From NCBI GenBank assembly GCA_003991915.1, contig RQTK01000102.1, positions 750,053 through 814,052 of the forward strand: DNA of 64,000 nucleotides, in the 5' to 3' direction. A model generated the notes under the pieces. That model did no database searches. It was not told the origin of the DNA and worked only from the letters and a program-made list of their open reading frames with translations. Numbering within the stretch: position 1 is the first letter of the stretch; each line of letters begins with the position of its first letter. Position numbers and translations under genes: made by a program. This DNA comes from Elysia chlorotica (lineage: Eukaryota > Mollusca > Gastropoda > Plakobranchidae). Positions 1 through 24,369 of this stretch are shown here, piece by piece.

Positions 1-10771
<10,771 letters not shown>

Positions 10772-11828
10772 CTGAAAATATAAATTAGAAAAAATTATTA
10801 TGGGTTAGTATGGAGTGCGCGTTTTATTAGTAGGTCTAGTAGTCCAAATTTTCGGCACTTGAAAAGTCATAACTAATGTTCTTTTTTTTCTTTCTTCCTT
10901 TTTTTAAGGAAAGCAATTTTTAGTGTCAAAGGTGAATAGATTGATGGGTTAGAATGATCACCGTACTGTCACCAACAAACAAAAGCAATAGACGAATGCA
11001 ATACACATAACAGATAAAAGCTTACTACATTTATAAGTGTGCTGGACGGTCTGGGTAAATGTATTATGTGCTAACGGCTGTAAGAGCCTCTGGCTAATGT
11101 ACTAATTAAAGTCTTTTAACTTTGTTATTTTAGACACGTTCTGTCAGAGTTGTTATAAATTGATAATTATGTTTTTATGCCATGTACGTGATCCATTACG
11201 AAGCCTTAAGTTACTAAAATATTAGCTTTTTTGTTTCGTTTTGTTGTTGTTTTTCATAGTTTGTGGATGCTGTAAAGAAAAATAAATGTCAAAAAAGGGT
11301 GCACCTGACACCCAACAAACTATTAAAAGAGCACTCAAGAGTATAATGATATACCATTCGGTATCCAATTGACTATAGATCTATGGCAGATTAATAGGTA
11401 TATGATGACCTTATAGTCATCATATAGAGAGGATAAAGAACCCTCGATTGAGGCCACGATTTAGAGCGAAACAATTAGATCTGGCTGGTGTTGCCTATCA
11501 CATACGATCACTCGACAATGAACCTGAACAGGCCACTCGCAGTGTTTGCAAAAACATCAAAACAACAACAGAGCGAACCACTTTGTTATGACAAGCGGTA
11601 TATTAATTTTGATGGTGTGCGTAATAAAAAACAGCGTATCGTTGGTGAGTCAGACAAGGACACTTCTATAGCTTATTGATTTCAATTCAATACATAGAAG
11701 AAGTCAGTTCAGCACATGCTGCATGCGGGAAGCCATAATGAAAGGTCCGTGATGGAGGGAATACTCGCGATTGGTCAAAAATTATTTGTCAAATCTCGTT
11801 TGGTTGGTATAAGTATTGTATGACAAAC

Positions 11829-12000
11829 TGACTGTCTCCTGACTCGTGTGTGGCAGCACATAAAATTGCCAGACGTCCGTCTTGGAGCTCGTCCACAACA
11901 TAGTCAATGTAGTGCTGATGGTAGCCCGGAGCGCGCTGGTTCCGCTTTTGTCTTGCGATCGCGGTCCAAAATCACCATGGGTTCAAATCTATCGGAAGCT
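11829..12000 (+). mobile_element. SINE tail followed by a second SINE head
   Basis: TGTGTGGCAGCACATAAAAT and TGCCAGACGTCC (11846-11878) match the conserved tail of the window's SINE family. The block 11924-12000 looks like a diverged tRNA-like head ending GGGTTCAAATC. Confidence 0.55.
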
Positions 12001-13571
12001 CTCGTTAGTTGAGTAATCCGTGTAGGTGTCCGTATCGTGTCTTTAACTAGGGTAATTTAGTGGATGCTGGACAAACGGGCATTTTCCCCGCGAGGCTTGA
12101 TATTCGACCGATTGATAGAAAAAACTATGTATTATGGACTGGTGCGAATTCTAGAATGGCTTCAAATTAACCAGTCAGTTAAAATAATAGCTACGTTCAC
12201 AATGGTTAAATATCACAGGCTGGTGCCATCAGCTTTACATAAATCGCTACTTATCATGACATAAAATCGTGATAGATGCGAGGGCATCATTTATTTAAAG
12301 AATAAACGGTGGATTGGTTGACTGACTCACGCATCTATTGGTTGATTGGCGTATTTAGATTTTATCAGATGGATTGTTTATTTATTTATTCTAAAAGTCA
12401 TAGAAAACACACACATCCACACATCCACACACACATTATTTATTTGGTCTAATTAAAAATCAAACCGATCCACTTTAAAGGCAACGTATGGTAATTTTAG
12501 TCCCTATACACAGCAGTATTGAGAATACCAGACTTCGCCTACCTTAACCTTTAATTCAATTACTAGTATAGTGTCTGTGTCATCAAGACTGGATCTATAC
12601 ATAGGGTCACACAGAGTTGAGTAGCACTGTCCGATAGTAAACAAATGTCTGTCATGTCGTAGTAGAGGAAACATAAACAGGTGTTGGTCGAATATCCAAA
12701 GTAGATACAAGAACATACATAACGTGCTCATAATTATCATGAATCCAAAAGAGAAGAACAGTGCGTCTGATGTTGTGGTGAATTATATTATAATGCTGGG
12801 AAAACGTCTGTTTCGTGGACTGCAATTCCATCAATGGTATTGTAACTAGAGAGCAAATTACGACCCGCAAATCTACTCATGTAAAAATCTCTATGAACGA
12901 ACAGGCTGTATGGGTTAACCTCTCATGACTTTCTTTTTGGGCGTACTCTTGTAATACACTGGCCCAGGTCCACTTAAATGTATTGAAAACATAAGCTTAA
13001 AAATAAAATCCGTAAAACATTTAATAATAATTACAAAAATAATATTATGAAAGTTGCATCCTTTTTTTTATTATTCAAAAGTCGACCTGCACGATCCATA
13101 CATGTAAGTATAAATTAACATTAGGTTTTTCATTAAGGGATGATTAACCCAATGCACACAAGTGTAGTATGCTTAAGATAAACTCTGTTTGAGATACACT
13201 GTAGCTTTAGTTTATGGATCCCCCCCCCCCCCAAGCTTTACAATATTACACTCCTTATTTTGGTATTAACTTAGGATAAAACAAAATTGCGGGTGGTCCC
13301 CAAGGGGTTTATCTAAATCGGATTTCCCTGCATCAAATTATGACGCGGGCACACAACCATGCACACGCACCGATGTTCTTGGGTGTCGTTGACGTAACAA
13401 GGTGTGTCGTAACAGATCCGAACACCTCAACACCGCCGCATGAATGATTGATTGATTGATTCGTCTCCAGGCTGCGTGACAATATTGTGATGCTCTCTTT
13501 TCTAACCTCGCTGAAACAGTACGGAAAAAGCTCATTTTAACCTTCAAGGAGTTTGAAGAGAGAAAGTGTAT

Positions 13572-13622
<51 letters not shown>

Positions 13623-13660
13623 GAGAGAGACAGAGACAGAGAGCGTTAGAGAGAGGGACA
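13572..13660. repeat. (GA)n microsatellite
   Basis: A near-perfect GA run to 13619, then a degenerate purine tract. Confidence 0.95.
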
Positions 13661-13823
13661 GAGAGACGTGTTAGATAACCTGTTATTGTTAATATAATGG
13701 TCTCGATTATAAGAAACTTGAGTGAGAGGGGGTGGGGAGTCTGGAACTGACTTTGGACAGTAAATCGAGGAAAATAATTATACGTTGCAGGTTCAACGGT
13801 ACAGCATGTTCTTCCTCTCATCC

Positions 13824-13858
13824 TTTTTTTTTTTTTTTTTTTTGGGGGGGGGGGGGGG
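13824..13858. repeat. poly-T / poly-G homopolymer junction
   Basis: About 20 T followed by about 15 G. Exact lengths in such tracts are often unreliable in assemblies. Confidence 0.9.
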
Positions 13859-14155
13859 TGATCAGCAGACAGAGTTCTGACAGATACAAAATGTATTCAT
13901 GGCTGTCTCTATGTCAGCATAAATTGTGAGTTGTAATCCTTGTGACCCTCCCTTTAGATGGTCTAGATGCTGACGCTGGGCAAAAACCAACCATCTCTTT
14001 TCTTCTGAACTACACCCAAGGCAGCCAATTATTTATCTCTCTGACCCCACCCTTCGATAACTGCAATGGTTTCAGACAACGTAAGCAGGTGAAGACTACT
14101 AGATCGATGGCACACACCATCAATATGACCCTATCTCCACCCCCACCCCCACTAG

Positions 14156-14226
14156 CCTTGATTAACGTTACGAGATGACACCCCCTCCCCCCTTTTTTTC
14201 CACCCTTGATTAACGTTACGAGATGG
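14156..14226. repeat. two-copy ~50-bp direct repeat
   Basis: CTTGATTAACGTTACGAGAT occurs twice, about 50 bp apart, each copy next to a C-rich tract. Confidence 0.8.
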
Positions 14227-15669
14227 ACATGACTAGTCGAAGCGATCACTTTCCCTCCACTCCATCATAATCAGAAAGCCTTGCAGAACTTGCCGCCGTT
14301 GCGAGGCGGATAGGGTGTTGTAGTTTTACATTTGGTGTTGCGTATTTACTCCAAAACAGGTAATAATAAAAAATAAAAACCACTTTGATCCGGTCATGAG
14401 ACTGCCGCTGCGATGAGAAGCTTTACATGGTATGCAAACGTAAAAATTAACGGAAATCCCCAAAAAATGAATGTCTATTATGTGGAAACCGAAATGGAAA
14501 AAAAAAAAATAAGTTTACCATTGCACTCGTCCTAGTGCCAATGTCAGTTTGAACTTTTCAAAGGAAACACGCCAGTCAATGAGAATAAACATAGAGCAGC
14601 TCAACCCGATTAAGTAAAGAGAACGCATGTTATTTCCGTCACCGGATCAGTTTCGCTTCTCGCATGAGACTGAAAAGACACCATGGACATTTAATTTTAA
14701 TATCGGTATTGCAATTAAATTTTATTATACATAACAATCCATACATTTTCTGTAGTGTTAGAGTTCTGAAGCCAATGCGAGAAGACTCTACGAGTACCAA
14801 ACACGTCCACCATATTTATGCAGCTGATGTTAGAATACAGACTACAGAAATCTATATTTATCCCTCGGAGGAAAATTAAAAATACGACAGAAGCAATTAA
14901 AATTTCACATCGATAAGAAACGAAAAATAAAGTAAGATTTTGTCGAAAAGATTTAAACTATTGTACAAAATTTGAATCATACTAGATCACAAAATTACTC
15001 AATACTAAAACATAAACGAAACTGTACATATTCAACTTACCGATACGCTTTTCCTTCAACGTATCGAATCACTAACATGAGACAGTTATAGGACAGTTTA
15101 CGAAAATGGAGGTTGGTACTTCACAAGGTGTCTTGGATGTGAAATCCAAAGTTTTGGAATAGATCCTTTTTTTTTTTTAATTAGACACGGGTATTTCAAA
15201 ATGCATTTCGAAGTAGCGATTAAGTTTTGATATAAAAACACAGCTTTTATTAATGAATCTAATATGTCAATGCTAAAACTTCAATACGACTCTAAAGGCC
15301 GAAGTATCCAGGGGAAATGGGCACTCCATCGCGTATCTAAGCATTATACTGTGCAAAAGTTAAATGTGTAAAACTGTGACAATCAACAGCCCAAGAAGAA
15401 GAATCAATAACACAACAGGATAAAGAAACAACTCTCTAATCCCCAGCCTAGGGCAAAGCCATAGCTGCAAAACTGAACTTTCCACAATCTTGCGGGAAAG
15501 CGAAAACCCAGCTGTCGCTAGATATTCGCAATGCAGAACCGGGCTGCTTGCATAAAATAGACACGATAATTCCTGTATTGATATATTTACAACTAAAACA
15601 GACTTGAAAACTTAACATGCAAATGCGGTATTGGTTTTTAATAAAGTCAGAGCTTTATATAAATTATTA

Positions 15670-15910
15670 TAATGTTGTCTTTCTCTGTATTTCGGGCTTG
15701 ATCCAAAAGTATACATAATAAGTTTTACACAGCACATCAAAGTATAAATATTGAACGGTCACATTACTATGCTTCCTGTTCTCAGTTTTCCAATAACAGA
15801 AAATCGACAACACCCTTACTGATATCTTTCTTTTTATTTCGGTCTTCCTCCAAAAAGTATACGTAAGGTTTATAAAGCACGTCAAAATGAAAACATTAAA
15901 TAGAAATAGC
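15670..15910. repeat. imperfect ~150-bp tandem pair
   Basis: TTTCGGGCTTGATCCAAAAG (15690-) and TTTCGGTCTTCCTCCAAAAA (15837-) start two similar blocks that both continue GTATAC..AAG.TTTA...AGCAC.TCAAA. The minus-strand reading shows the same peptide repeated twice, so it is a repeat shadow, not a gene. Confidence 0.6.
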
Positions 15911-16764
15911 CAAGTCTGTAGTAGCAACCACTATTAATTATTTTTTTTAAATAATAGAGTATCGACACAACACCTTAAGCGTTGAACAGAGCTTTCATAA
16001 AACACCTGTTGCTGCCTGTACAGTTCTGAATATGACTATCTTAAAACACTACAAGCATACATAACGTATGTTAAACCCCCAGGCTATCTTTACCAACACC
16101 TTTTTGTCCCAGAGTAAATGGCGCGTGGACTCATAATCAAATGTAAAAGAGCAAAAAGCATTACCATAACAACGCAAGGTACATTGATAAAAATATGTCA
16201 TACACTTACCGATGAAAAGTCGAATAAGCCACAAAATATAATCATTGGCACATGTATGATTGCAATTGTATGAAATTCTAATGAAATGTCTTCCGTATAA
16301 TAAATAACGGAGAGTTTTGAAGCTATAATTTGCAAGTCCGTTACATGAAAGGAATGAGCTGTTAGTGAACACTTGGCATTGTTTTAAATACAATAGTCAG
16401 AGCTCAATACATCCTTGTAGCGAATCATTTATCACGTTTGTATCCTAGAACACGTAGTAGATCAGTAGTTTAAAAAAAGGCGTTCCGGTCTACATAGTTA
16501 TTCATAAAAATCGGGCTGGGCTGAGCAGTGGTGGGCAGTGGCGGGAAGGCTCACTCCAGTCCAAGTAGTTCCAGAGCTGCCAACCTAACCAGCCCTTGAA
16601 GTTTAGAAAAAAGAGGCAGAAGGTTTAAGGAGACGTGCATAAATACGCTCTTTCAATTTTGCTCAAAGTTGGCAGCTCTTCAATTCGGGGGCTCGCGCTT
16701 CCTACTGTATCAAGGCTAGGATGTCAAGAGTCGTCTCGAGAACCACTTCAGAGGTTACGCCTTT

Positions 16765-17017
16765 GACTGAAGTCATGTGGAAAAGTGATACGGCGACGGT
16801 TCAGACACGTACTCACAAATTAGGCGTTCTCTTCTTTTTTTTTCTCTGTTAAGATTGCATCAGGACATTCGCGGCAAGGCACGAGAACGGGGAAAGTGTT
16901 GGTGGGAGTCGTTGTTGCGCAAAGATTTATTAGAATGAAGTCATGTGGAAAAGTGATTCGGCGACGGTTCAGACACGTACTCACAACATAGGCAAGATCT
17001 TTCTTCTTTCTTCTCCT

Positions 17018-17095
<78 letters not shown>

Positions 17096-17192
17096 TCTCT
17101 GCTAAGATTGCATCAGGATTTGCGCAAAGGTTCGGCAAGGCACGAGAACAGGGAAAGTGTTGGTGGGAGTCGTTGCGCAAAGATTTATTTGA
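16765..17192. repeat. two-copy tandem duplication (unit ~170 bp plus TC expansion)
   Basis: GAAGTCATGTGGAAAAGTGA begins both copies (16770 and 16938). GGGAAAGTGTTGGTGGGAGT ends both (16891 and 17151). Copy 2 is longer because a (TC)n array (17018-17099) has grown inside it where copy 1 has only a short pyrimidine tract. Confidence 0.9.
17018..17099. repeat. (TC)n microsatellite
   Basis: A long TC run inside the second copy of the 16.8-17.2 kb duplication. Confidence 0.95.
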
Positions 17193-17219
17193 AATAGAGA
17201 GAGTGAGCAATCACACTCA

Positions 17220-17395
17220 CAGGGAATTCCCAAAGGATGGTTACTTTAGTGTGAGTATTAATATGAGTAGGATATGGATAAGAACATTGAGGGGTGAAAC
17301 GGTGCACGTTTTTTATTAATGGAAACTATTGACCTTTGAGTGAGGACGGTTCGGTAGCTATTGAGGGACGATGAGAGAAACAGGTCTGGCGCTTT
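17220..17395 (+). repeat. dispersed repeat, copy 1 of 2
   Basis: Shares TTCCCAA.GGATGG, GGATAAGAAC.TTG.GGGG and TGACCTTTGAGTGAG..CGG in the same order with 19035-19190. The family is unknown. Confidence 0.6.
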
Positions 17396-18246
17396 TTTTA
17401 CGTTAATCCAGGACCAACTCTACATCGAATGACGTCACACGATATCCGACTCAAACACGTCATATACTGACGTGTAACGGTGGGTGTTTAGTATAGCGGT
17501 TCCCTGTAAACGACAGTCCACACGTTAAATAAAACCGTTGGATCATATCGACGTATCTTACACAATTGTTTTAAGAACGATTGAAGTAAAAAAAAAATAC
17601 TTGACTTTAGAACAAAACAAAGGCTTACTCAGGATGATGGAGAATAACATAAAGTTCACACCATTAGGGCTGATATAAGACTTAACTGCCATGTCCAAAA
17701 AGAGCGCCATTATATATAATTGAATTTTCGTGGAAAACAAATTGCTTTTGGAGAAGGAGAAATAAAAAGGAAAATCCAAGTATTCTTAATATCGTTAAAA
17801 AAAAGTATCGCTCTACATACAGTCGTGTGGACCAAGGTTTAGAAGGGAAAAAAATGAACAACAATCTACAGCAGTAGTTAAGAGAGGCATATCAATATAT
17901 TGGACACCTTTGCATCGCGCTGATTTATCTGTTTTCTTCAGTTTGTTTCAGGCAAGAGGGTGCAACATCTCCGACATGCATTGGTCGTTACCAATAGCAC
18001 AACGTTGTCCTTACTATGCCTTTGCTAAAGAGATGTGTAACCTTCATGTCAACAGAGACATGTAATAATGACTCCATGACTCCGTAAGATGTGACTAGAG
18101 TAATAAAAGTAAACCAAGACGCTAAAGCAAGTAAAGGGCATAACGTAGAGGGCAGCATGTCTGGTCGCCTGGCACAGTCATTGGGTCGGTTGGTCGGTTG
18201 TTCTACATTCAACGTCAGCACTCTGTAGTCGGCTATATTGTGAACG

Positions 18247-18478
18247 GACACCAAGACTACCGCCTGACAACTTTATGTGCTGCCACACGCGAGACAGAGC
18301 GAGGAGACCTGGACTACTGACCTGGCTCGACCGGTTACATCATACTGACACTGACCAACAGGTAGGGGGGCGACACTTTTTTTTTTTATACATGTGTAAA
18401 TTTTCAACCGATCTCGGGTTACGATCGGTAGACCGACCGATCGGGAGACCAACGCTCTACCACGTGAGCCACTTGAGC
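18247..18478 (-). mobile_element. tRNA-derived SINE, near full length
   Basis: On the minus strand: tRNA-like head (GTGGTAGAGCGTTGGTCTCC, GATCGGTC), core GTCAGTATGATGTAACCGGT, and tail GTGTGGCAGCACATAAAGTT and GTCAGGCGG. An A-rich insertion (18378-18395 on plus) interrupts the head-core boundary. Confidence 0.7.
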
Positions 18479-19034
18479 CAGTTCCTCTCCACCACCCCCT
18501 CCCCCACAGTCATAACGTCGTATCCCCAGTAGGTGACCAGAGCCATGTATCAAATCGTTGCGCGCCTCCCTTCAGCCTTCGGGGCATCTACTTAATTATT
18601 TCTGTCATCGCAGTGGCCTAGCAAAGCCTGAAAGCCTGCAAGCCTGCAAGCTGTGTGAATGTGTAAACAAGAAAAACCGTCACTCAGGTAGAGATAGGCT
18701 AAATCTTGGGCAAACGAAGGGGAGAGAGGGGTCGTTGTACATTAAATAATAACAAAAGTGTAAGGAATAAGATTGTCCGTAGCTTGACATGACTGCAGCA
18801 TCTGGTGTTGTTGTTTTGTAAGCAACAGATGATTTCAAAAACTAACCTTAGAATCGATTGATTGCGTCAATTGAGTGTTTTTTACACGGTATCTGGGTTT
18901 GATTGTGTTCCCATATTGCTACCGATCACAACTGTTGCTGCTACTCCATCTTCGACTTTTAACTAAACTACTTATTAGATGGAGGACAGTTTAGTTGCAA
19001 TGCTATGAACTTATAATAGAGCGCCAGTGAGTCG

Positions 19035-19190
19035 TCTCAGGAAATTCCCAATGGATGGTCTCCGTTAGTTTGAGTAAGATAGGGATAAGAACGTTGTGGG
19101 GCGGAAAAAAAAAACAATAGCAGAACCTACTGACCTTTGAGTGAGCGGAATTCGGTAGCATTAAATGACAATGACAGGAACCTGTTGGGC
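19035..19190 (+). repeat. dispersed repeat, copy 2 of 2
   Basis: Diverged counterpart of 17220-17395 in the same orientation. Confidence 0.6.
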
Positions 19191-20295
19191 GATTATATTA
19201 AAATAAAAGAGTCGGGCTCCATATGATGCTAACTCATTCTTTTATTATTTCACAAATATGGGGGCTAGCAATGCTAAATCCTTCTTCATGGCGTATTTGG
19301 GGCGCGGCGTCAGCATTTCGTGTGTATCTTTTACAATTATTGAGACACAGATCCGACACATACAGCTTTCCCGTTTCGCGCTACCAACTAAGGATAAAAA
19401 TGGCAGTCGATAATAACTACAAATACAGCACGCCCCATTTGTATTGAACTCTCATAGATTTTTCACTTGTATTGATCCTCATCCTCGACCTCGAGCTTCT
19501 TTTACTTTATTATTTTCCAAGGTATAATGTTGAAAGTCGGATGTATTGATTGTAATTATAGCATCCCAAGCGACTTTTTACTGGGAAAGAATTTCGCATT
19601 CCTCGTCAAGAGATGACATACACTACAGCCCATATCATTTGTGAATATTGCGTACCGCATATATCCCTTAGCAATCATAGGTTTTAACAATCTCTGGTTG
19701 GTAAATTTATCTGGTAGATAAACTTTAGACATGAATGACAAAGCGTGACCAAGTGTAGCATATACACAGATGATATGGTTGTATTCGTTATCAAAGGAAT
19801 ATTAATAGAAAATGTAAAGGTTTAAAAAATTCACGATAAACTATAGAAATAATATAACTACATGTACATTGAAAAAATTGAGTTTGTGAGTTAGCTCTGG
19901 TCTAACTGTTTTTCGTAATTATGTTACGTCTGGCTAGAAATGTCATATACACAGAGACCACAGGGTTCAAATTTAGAATATGAATAACAAGCTTTCAACT
20001 CAAAAGTTTCACGTTACGACGGTGTATGTTAGAGCGACTAAAATCGGGAGGGAGGTGGAGATGAAAAACATTTAAAGATTTAAAAAGGATATTTGATTTC
20101 ATCGAGAAAAAAATATAGGTCTTTCTTCTAACTTGAACTAAAGCATTGATGGGCCTGTTGAAAGGGGCTCGGTTGTGATCAAAGAATAATTATTTAAAAT
20201 ACGTTAAGTGGCTATCGTTCAATGTGAGTTTCCATTGCAATACAAATATAAAATTTACTTTACTTACCACCCTGACGATTGAGGGAAAGACAGGG

Positions 20296-20302
<7 letters not shown>

Positions 20303-20343
<41 letters not shown>

Positions 20344-20606
20344 GACAAAAAAAACAGAGGGGGAGGGAGTTAGAGAGATACACAGACATGAACAAGAATG
20401 GGAAGGGGAGATTGGTTTTTTATTTACATGACTTGTATTCGCTGAAAACTTCGAGGCCCAGTCCATCACGTCCGGTAATGAGAAAATGCATGGGGCGAAA
20501 TACAGACAGAAAACCAAATTATAGGCAGAGGTTCTAACAGAGAGAGAGACTAGAAAGGAGAGATACTGGTGGGGAGTGTAAATGGTGAAAAGCAGAGAAC
20601 AGGAGA

Positions 20607-20671
<65 letters not shown>
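20303..20671. repeat. (GA)n microsatellite blocks
   Basis: GA runs at 20303-20340 and 20602-20671, with purine-rich but unique sequence between them. Confidence 0.95.
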
Positions 20672-20674
<3 letters not shown>

Positions 20675-20973
20675 GTGTCATGCATGTCAAGTACTGGGAA
20701 CGAGAATGTGAGCGCATCATTGTTCTGAAATCAATGGCAGTCTCTAATTGAACAGAAGCCACGAAACAGTTTGTATTTGGTAATCGATTAACAACGTGGC
20801 ACTCTCAATTGACTGCAATAGTTAATAATGGCATTCAGAGGCTCAGAAGAAGCAACATGATAATATCAATGACTTTCAATTCCCTTGGGAGCGTCAGATA
20901 GGTCAATCGGCAGTGCTCTGGGCTGACAAATAGAAGGTCAGCGTCTTTGTTAATGTTTGTTTTGATTTTGTTT

Positions 20974-20993
20974 TTGGAAAAAATAATAATAAT

Positions 20994-21025
<32 letters not shown>

Positions 21026-21029
21026 AAAC

Positions 21030-21103
<74 letters not shown>

Positions 21104-21117
21104 CAATAATAATAAAA
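20974..21117. repeat. (AAC)n / (AAT)n compound microsatellite
   Basis: AAC units pass into a long AAT array. The poly-Leu reading on the minus strand is repeat translation only. Confidence 0.95.
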
Positions 21118-21870
21118 CGTACCTAGAAATTGGTCAAATTGTACACATCACAAACGTTTGTAAATATTATACAGACAAATTAATACGGTATGCAAAACAT
21201 AATTCGTAGCACATTGTTTTCCTTCGCTGGTTTAACTACACAGCTCCACAATCTAAAACTCTCATACGAAACACACGACACTGTCATAAATACAGTTATG
21301 ACTAATACGTAGAAGTTAAATTTAACAGATCGATCTGAATGATTGCCCAAGCAAACAAATGAAAATGAAAGAAGGGCGGACGGCTGTGTAGATGTCGTCT
21401 GAGGTGACGCAACCAGTTGAGTTCAGTTTGTTGCCGCCTAACGTCAGCCCTAGACCCATAGGCTTTATATATTAATAGAAGAGATGGATACAACATTATT
21501 ATTGACTCGTTAACGAGAGTTTTGAGAGAGCACACTTATCAACTCTGCGTGGAGCCATAAAAAAGGTAACAATCTAAAGATGAAAGTGGGTGAGATAGAC
21601 TAGACAGTGATTTTACTGATAATAACACATTAACGATGGTGATCAACATTCTTACCGTATCTGGAGTGTTTATGGGATAGAAGGTCATCTCGTTGGTTTA
21701 GTAAAAGATTCCCACCGCTTCAAGTGTGTTCGCCTTTAACCCTTTTCACGGAGATGGTTGTTACATTAAGTTTAACCTATTGTGAAGGCTAAAGACCGAA
21801 TACAGTCCAATTTAATTTATTGGCAGTCGACTATCATGCGCCCCACTCCCACTGCCACATTCCGACATCA

Positions 21871-21930
21871 TCTGTCTGTCTGTCTGTCTGTCTATCTGCC
21901 TGTCTATCTGTCTGTCTGCCTGCCTGCCTA
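21871..21930. repeat. (TCTG)n microsatellite
   Basis: Imperfect TCTG/CCTG tetranucleotide array. Confidence 0.9.
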
Positions 21931-21984
21931 TCGTTTTTGAAACGTTTTAAGGTCCTTCAAGTTTGGTTCAAGGATGATGCACAG

Positions 21985-22065
21985 CACAGTATTCGAACCT
22001 TGGATCTCGTGCTCGTAAGTCTGAACCAGTACCGACTGATCTATCTGACACACCCATCCAAAGCA
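21985..22065 (-). mobile_element. SINE head fragment
   Basis: On the minus strand a tRNA-like segment (GTCGGTACTGGTTCAGACTT, then GAGATCCAAGGTTCGAATAC) keeps a good B box. Confidence 0.5.
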
Positions 22066-22436
22066 AGATGTGTCTGCCTCTGCACAAAAAGGGCAAGGGG
22101 GGGGGGGGGTTATGTACCAGGCACAGTGTGGGAGAAAACTTCTGCTGACTCCAGCTACACCACTTAGCAAATTTGAAAATTGCGAAACAGAAGACAGCGT
22201 AATGTTGCCGACATTTCGCGGGTTGAATGTTGACACTGAAAAATAGCAGTAAAATAGGAAGCTAAAACTACAGGCATTGCAGTTCTCAGGCCAACAAAAG
22301 GTCACCACGCCTGCCCGCGTTTTTTCACCGTGGTTCACTCTTGCCGGTTTCCGTCAAGTTCGAGGGTCACACAAGAGTCAGCCATTGTCCCATAGATATG
22401 GCTGTTTTCTGTTAGGTTGACCGAATCTCACATGTA

Positions 22437-22635
22437 CAAACATACTTTATACTCAAACGCACTGTTAACCTACTCACAGGCACTGTTAAACATACTTTTT
22501 ACTCACAGGCACTGTTAAACATACTTTTTACTCACAGGCCCTGTTAACCATACTTTTTACTGATAGGGCTTGTTAAAAATACTTTTTACTCACGGGCACT
22601 GTTACTGTTAGATACATGTACATGTATACTTTTTG
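22437..22635. repeat. ~29-bp minisatellite, ~6 copies
   Basis: The unit is ACATACTTTTTACTCACAGG followed by CACTGTTAA. Middle copies are almost identical; the outer ones are diverged. Confidence 0.88.
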
Positions 22636-22699
22636 CTCAAGTCCTCGGGGTACGTGGGGAAAATTTAAAGTTGATTTTCACGTGCCACTTCCCATGAAC

Positions 22700-24000
22700 T
22701 CGTGGATGGGTACTGAGACAAATAAATATGTATGCCATATTTTTACGTGCTGCCTAACATGGGGCAAAGTTGAGATACCAGGAGTCTCCTCCTTAGTCGA
22801 TTATAATTTATTATCAGACTGACACGGACCTTATAGGTGGAGACCACGGCCGTATTCCAGGGCCCATTCCCTTTATTCACAGAAAGGGAATCCTTTTAAT
22901 TATCTAACATGCCTGGGCGAGTCCACATAGAAGATAGATTGAAACCCACTTTTGTCCTGATGGCGAATAGAAAAAAGTATGTTCTTTTGAGACTACATGA
23001 CACTAAGTCACAATGACATTTCCACGACACAAACATGATATCCTTTAATCACCACAAAGGTCAGTCACTCCGTGAGATGACACAAGAACAATCAATATCG
23101 GTACAAACACCGATTACTCAGTACTAACAGAAAATGGCTTCAAATCCTAGAGAAATGGCACGAAAGGAAAAATGAGATTCTGCACCACTCAGTTTCAAGA
23201 GGGGTCAAGGAAAGTATAATGTGGCAAATACTACCACTCCAAACATACAAGGTACATTAAACAGGAGCACTGTACCTGGAAACACAAAGACATGCACTAA
23301 TGTGTTGAAAGCTAAGGGGAAAAAGAGAGAGAAACAATCAACTACATAAATAAGTTGTTAAGTGATAGCAATGGATGACAAAATCAATAAACCCGTCGTT
23401 AAATGGTTTTAAAACATCGATGCCAAGTGTAGTCAAAAGTGTTGAATTGGCGTGAAAGAAATTGCACGGTTGTAAATCGTCAGTGTCGATATTGTTCAGC
23501 TAAAAATGGTATTGTTTTCATTTTTACGGTGATTACGTAACTTTATAAGTTGTTGAGTTGGTTTGGCGTCCAACGTTATCACTATATAGTATTTTTTGTG
23601 ACCCCCTGCGTTTTCCTAGAGATAAACAAAAACGATACATTTAGCATCTTACCAAGCCAGAGATGGGGCCGTTGACTTTGCTAACCTCAAATGGTATGCT
23701 TAATGTGCACGAAAATATATTTAATGCGCTACCAACTGAGACATTTGGCGTTCCCATTATGTCCAAAAGCACCATTAGCACGAGCCGGGAACACAAAAAC
23801 TAAGAAAGGGCGTCAGTTCGAAACGAGCTGAATCCGACAACACGTTGCACTGGCGAATAATGAAGTTTGTACCTCCGCCACTGATGTTGTTTGGAGGACG
23901 GACTTCATGGGAAAATGAAACAGGAGACAAGATGAGTTTCACAACACCTTGTACCTAGCCATTAATGTTTAGTTTTTTCTTTAAAAAAATAGTATCGTTT
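22700..24000. other. Intergenic; no gene seen
   Basis: Anonymous sequence. The only recognisable piece is a reversed SINE tail end near 23556-23596 (GTTGAGTTGGTTTGGCGTCC). Confidence 0.5.
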
Positions 24001-24054
24001 TCATTTTTTGTGTAACAATGTTTATTTTTATTATAATTATTATGTGTGAAATAC

Positions 24055-24125
24055 ATGTAACATGTCCAAATCGATTTTCCCTCAAAGGGACAAATAAAGA
24101 TTATCTTATCTTATCTTATCTTAAT
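24055..24125 (+). mobile_element. LINE 3' tail
   Basis: TTTTCCCTCAAAGGGACAAA then TAAAGATTATCTTATCTTATC, ending in a (CTTAT)n tail, is a typical non-LTR retrotransposon 3' end. A similar end occurs at 57236-57285 inside WDR90. Confidence 0.55.
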
Positions 24126-24369
24126 GCTAACGTTGGTAAGAGGAGAGACATAACGGAAAAGAAAAAATGGCGACGTGAAAAGTATTCCCGATGTCTTAAA
24201 TGTTTAAAACGGAACGTCCTCAGTGTGTCGCAGTGTTACTTACAAGTTTACAAAGCTTTGTAGGTTACGATCTGAACATCTCCACACAGTGGTGACAAGC
24301 CAGCTTGGATTTTCCAGGGTAAAATAATTAACTGTGATAATAACTGTTGAAAATCTTCCTAAGCTATAT

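Larger units (their letters stand above)
10772..16760. other. Intergenic stretch upstream of MICALL; no gene seen
   Basis: AT-rich sequence with only short, unrecognisable open readings. It contains SINE tail and head fragments at 11.83-12.0 kb, (GA)n at 13.57 kb, poly-T/poly-G at 13.82 kb, a ~50-bp two-copy repeat at 14.15-14.23 kb, and a ~150-bp imperfect two-copy repeat at 15.67-15.91 kb. Confidence 0.6.
17396..20280. other. Intergenic; no gene seen
   Basis: Apart from the SINE at 18.25-18.48 kb and the dispersed repeat at 19.04 kb I see only anonymous AT-rich sequence. Confidence 0.55.

Noticed and set aside
15040..16210. Minus-strand donor-like sites TCG|GTAAGT at about 15046 and 16205 as the missing MICALL 5' exon
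   Set aside because: Good donor matches alone are common. There is no promoter, transcript or second signal to choose between them or a similar site at 35459.
20903..21106. Poly-leucine reading resembling a membrane segment
   Set aside because: It comes wholly from the (AAT)n/(AAC)n array.
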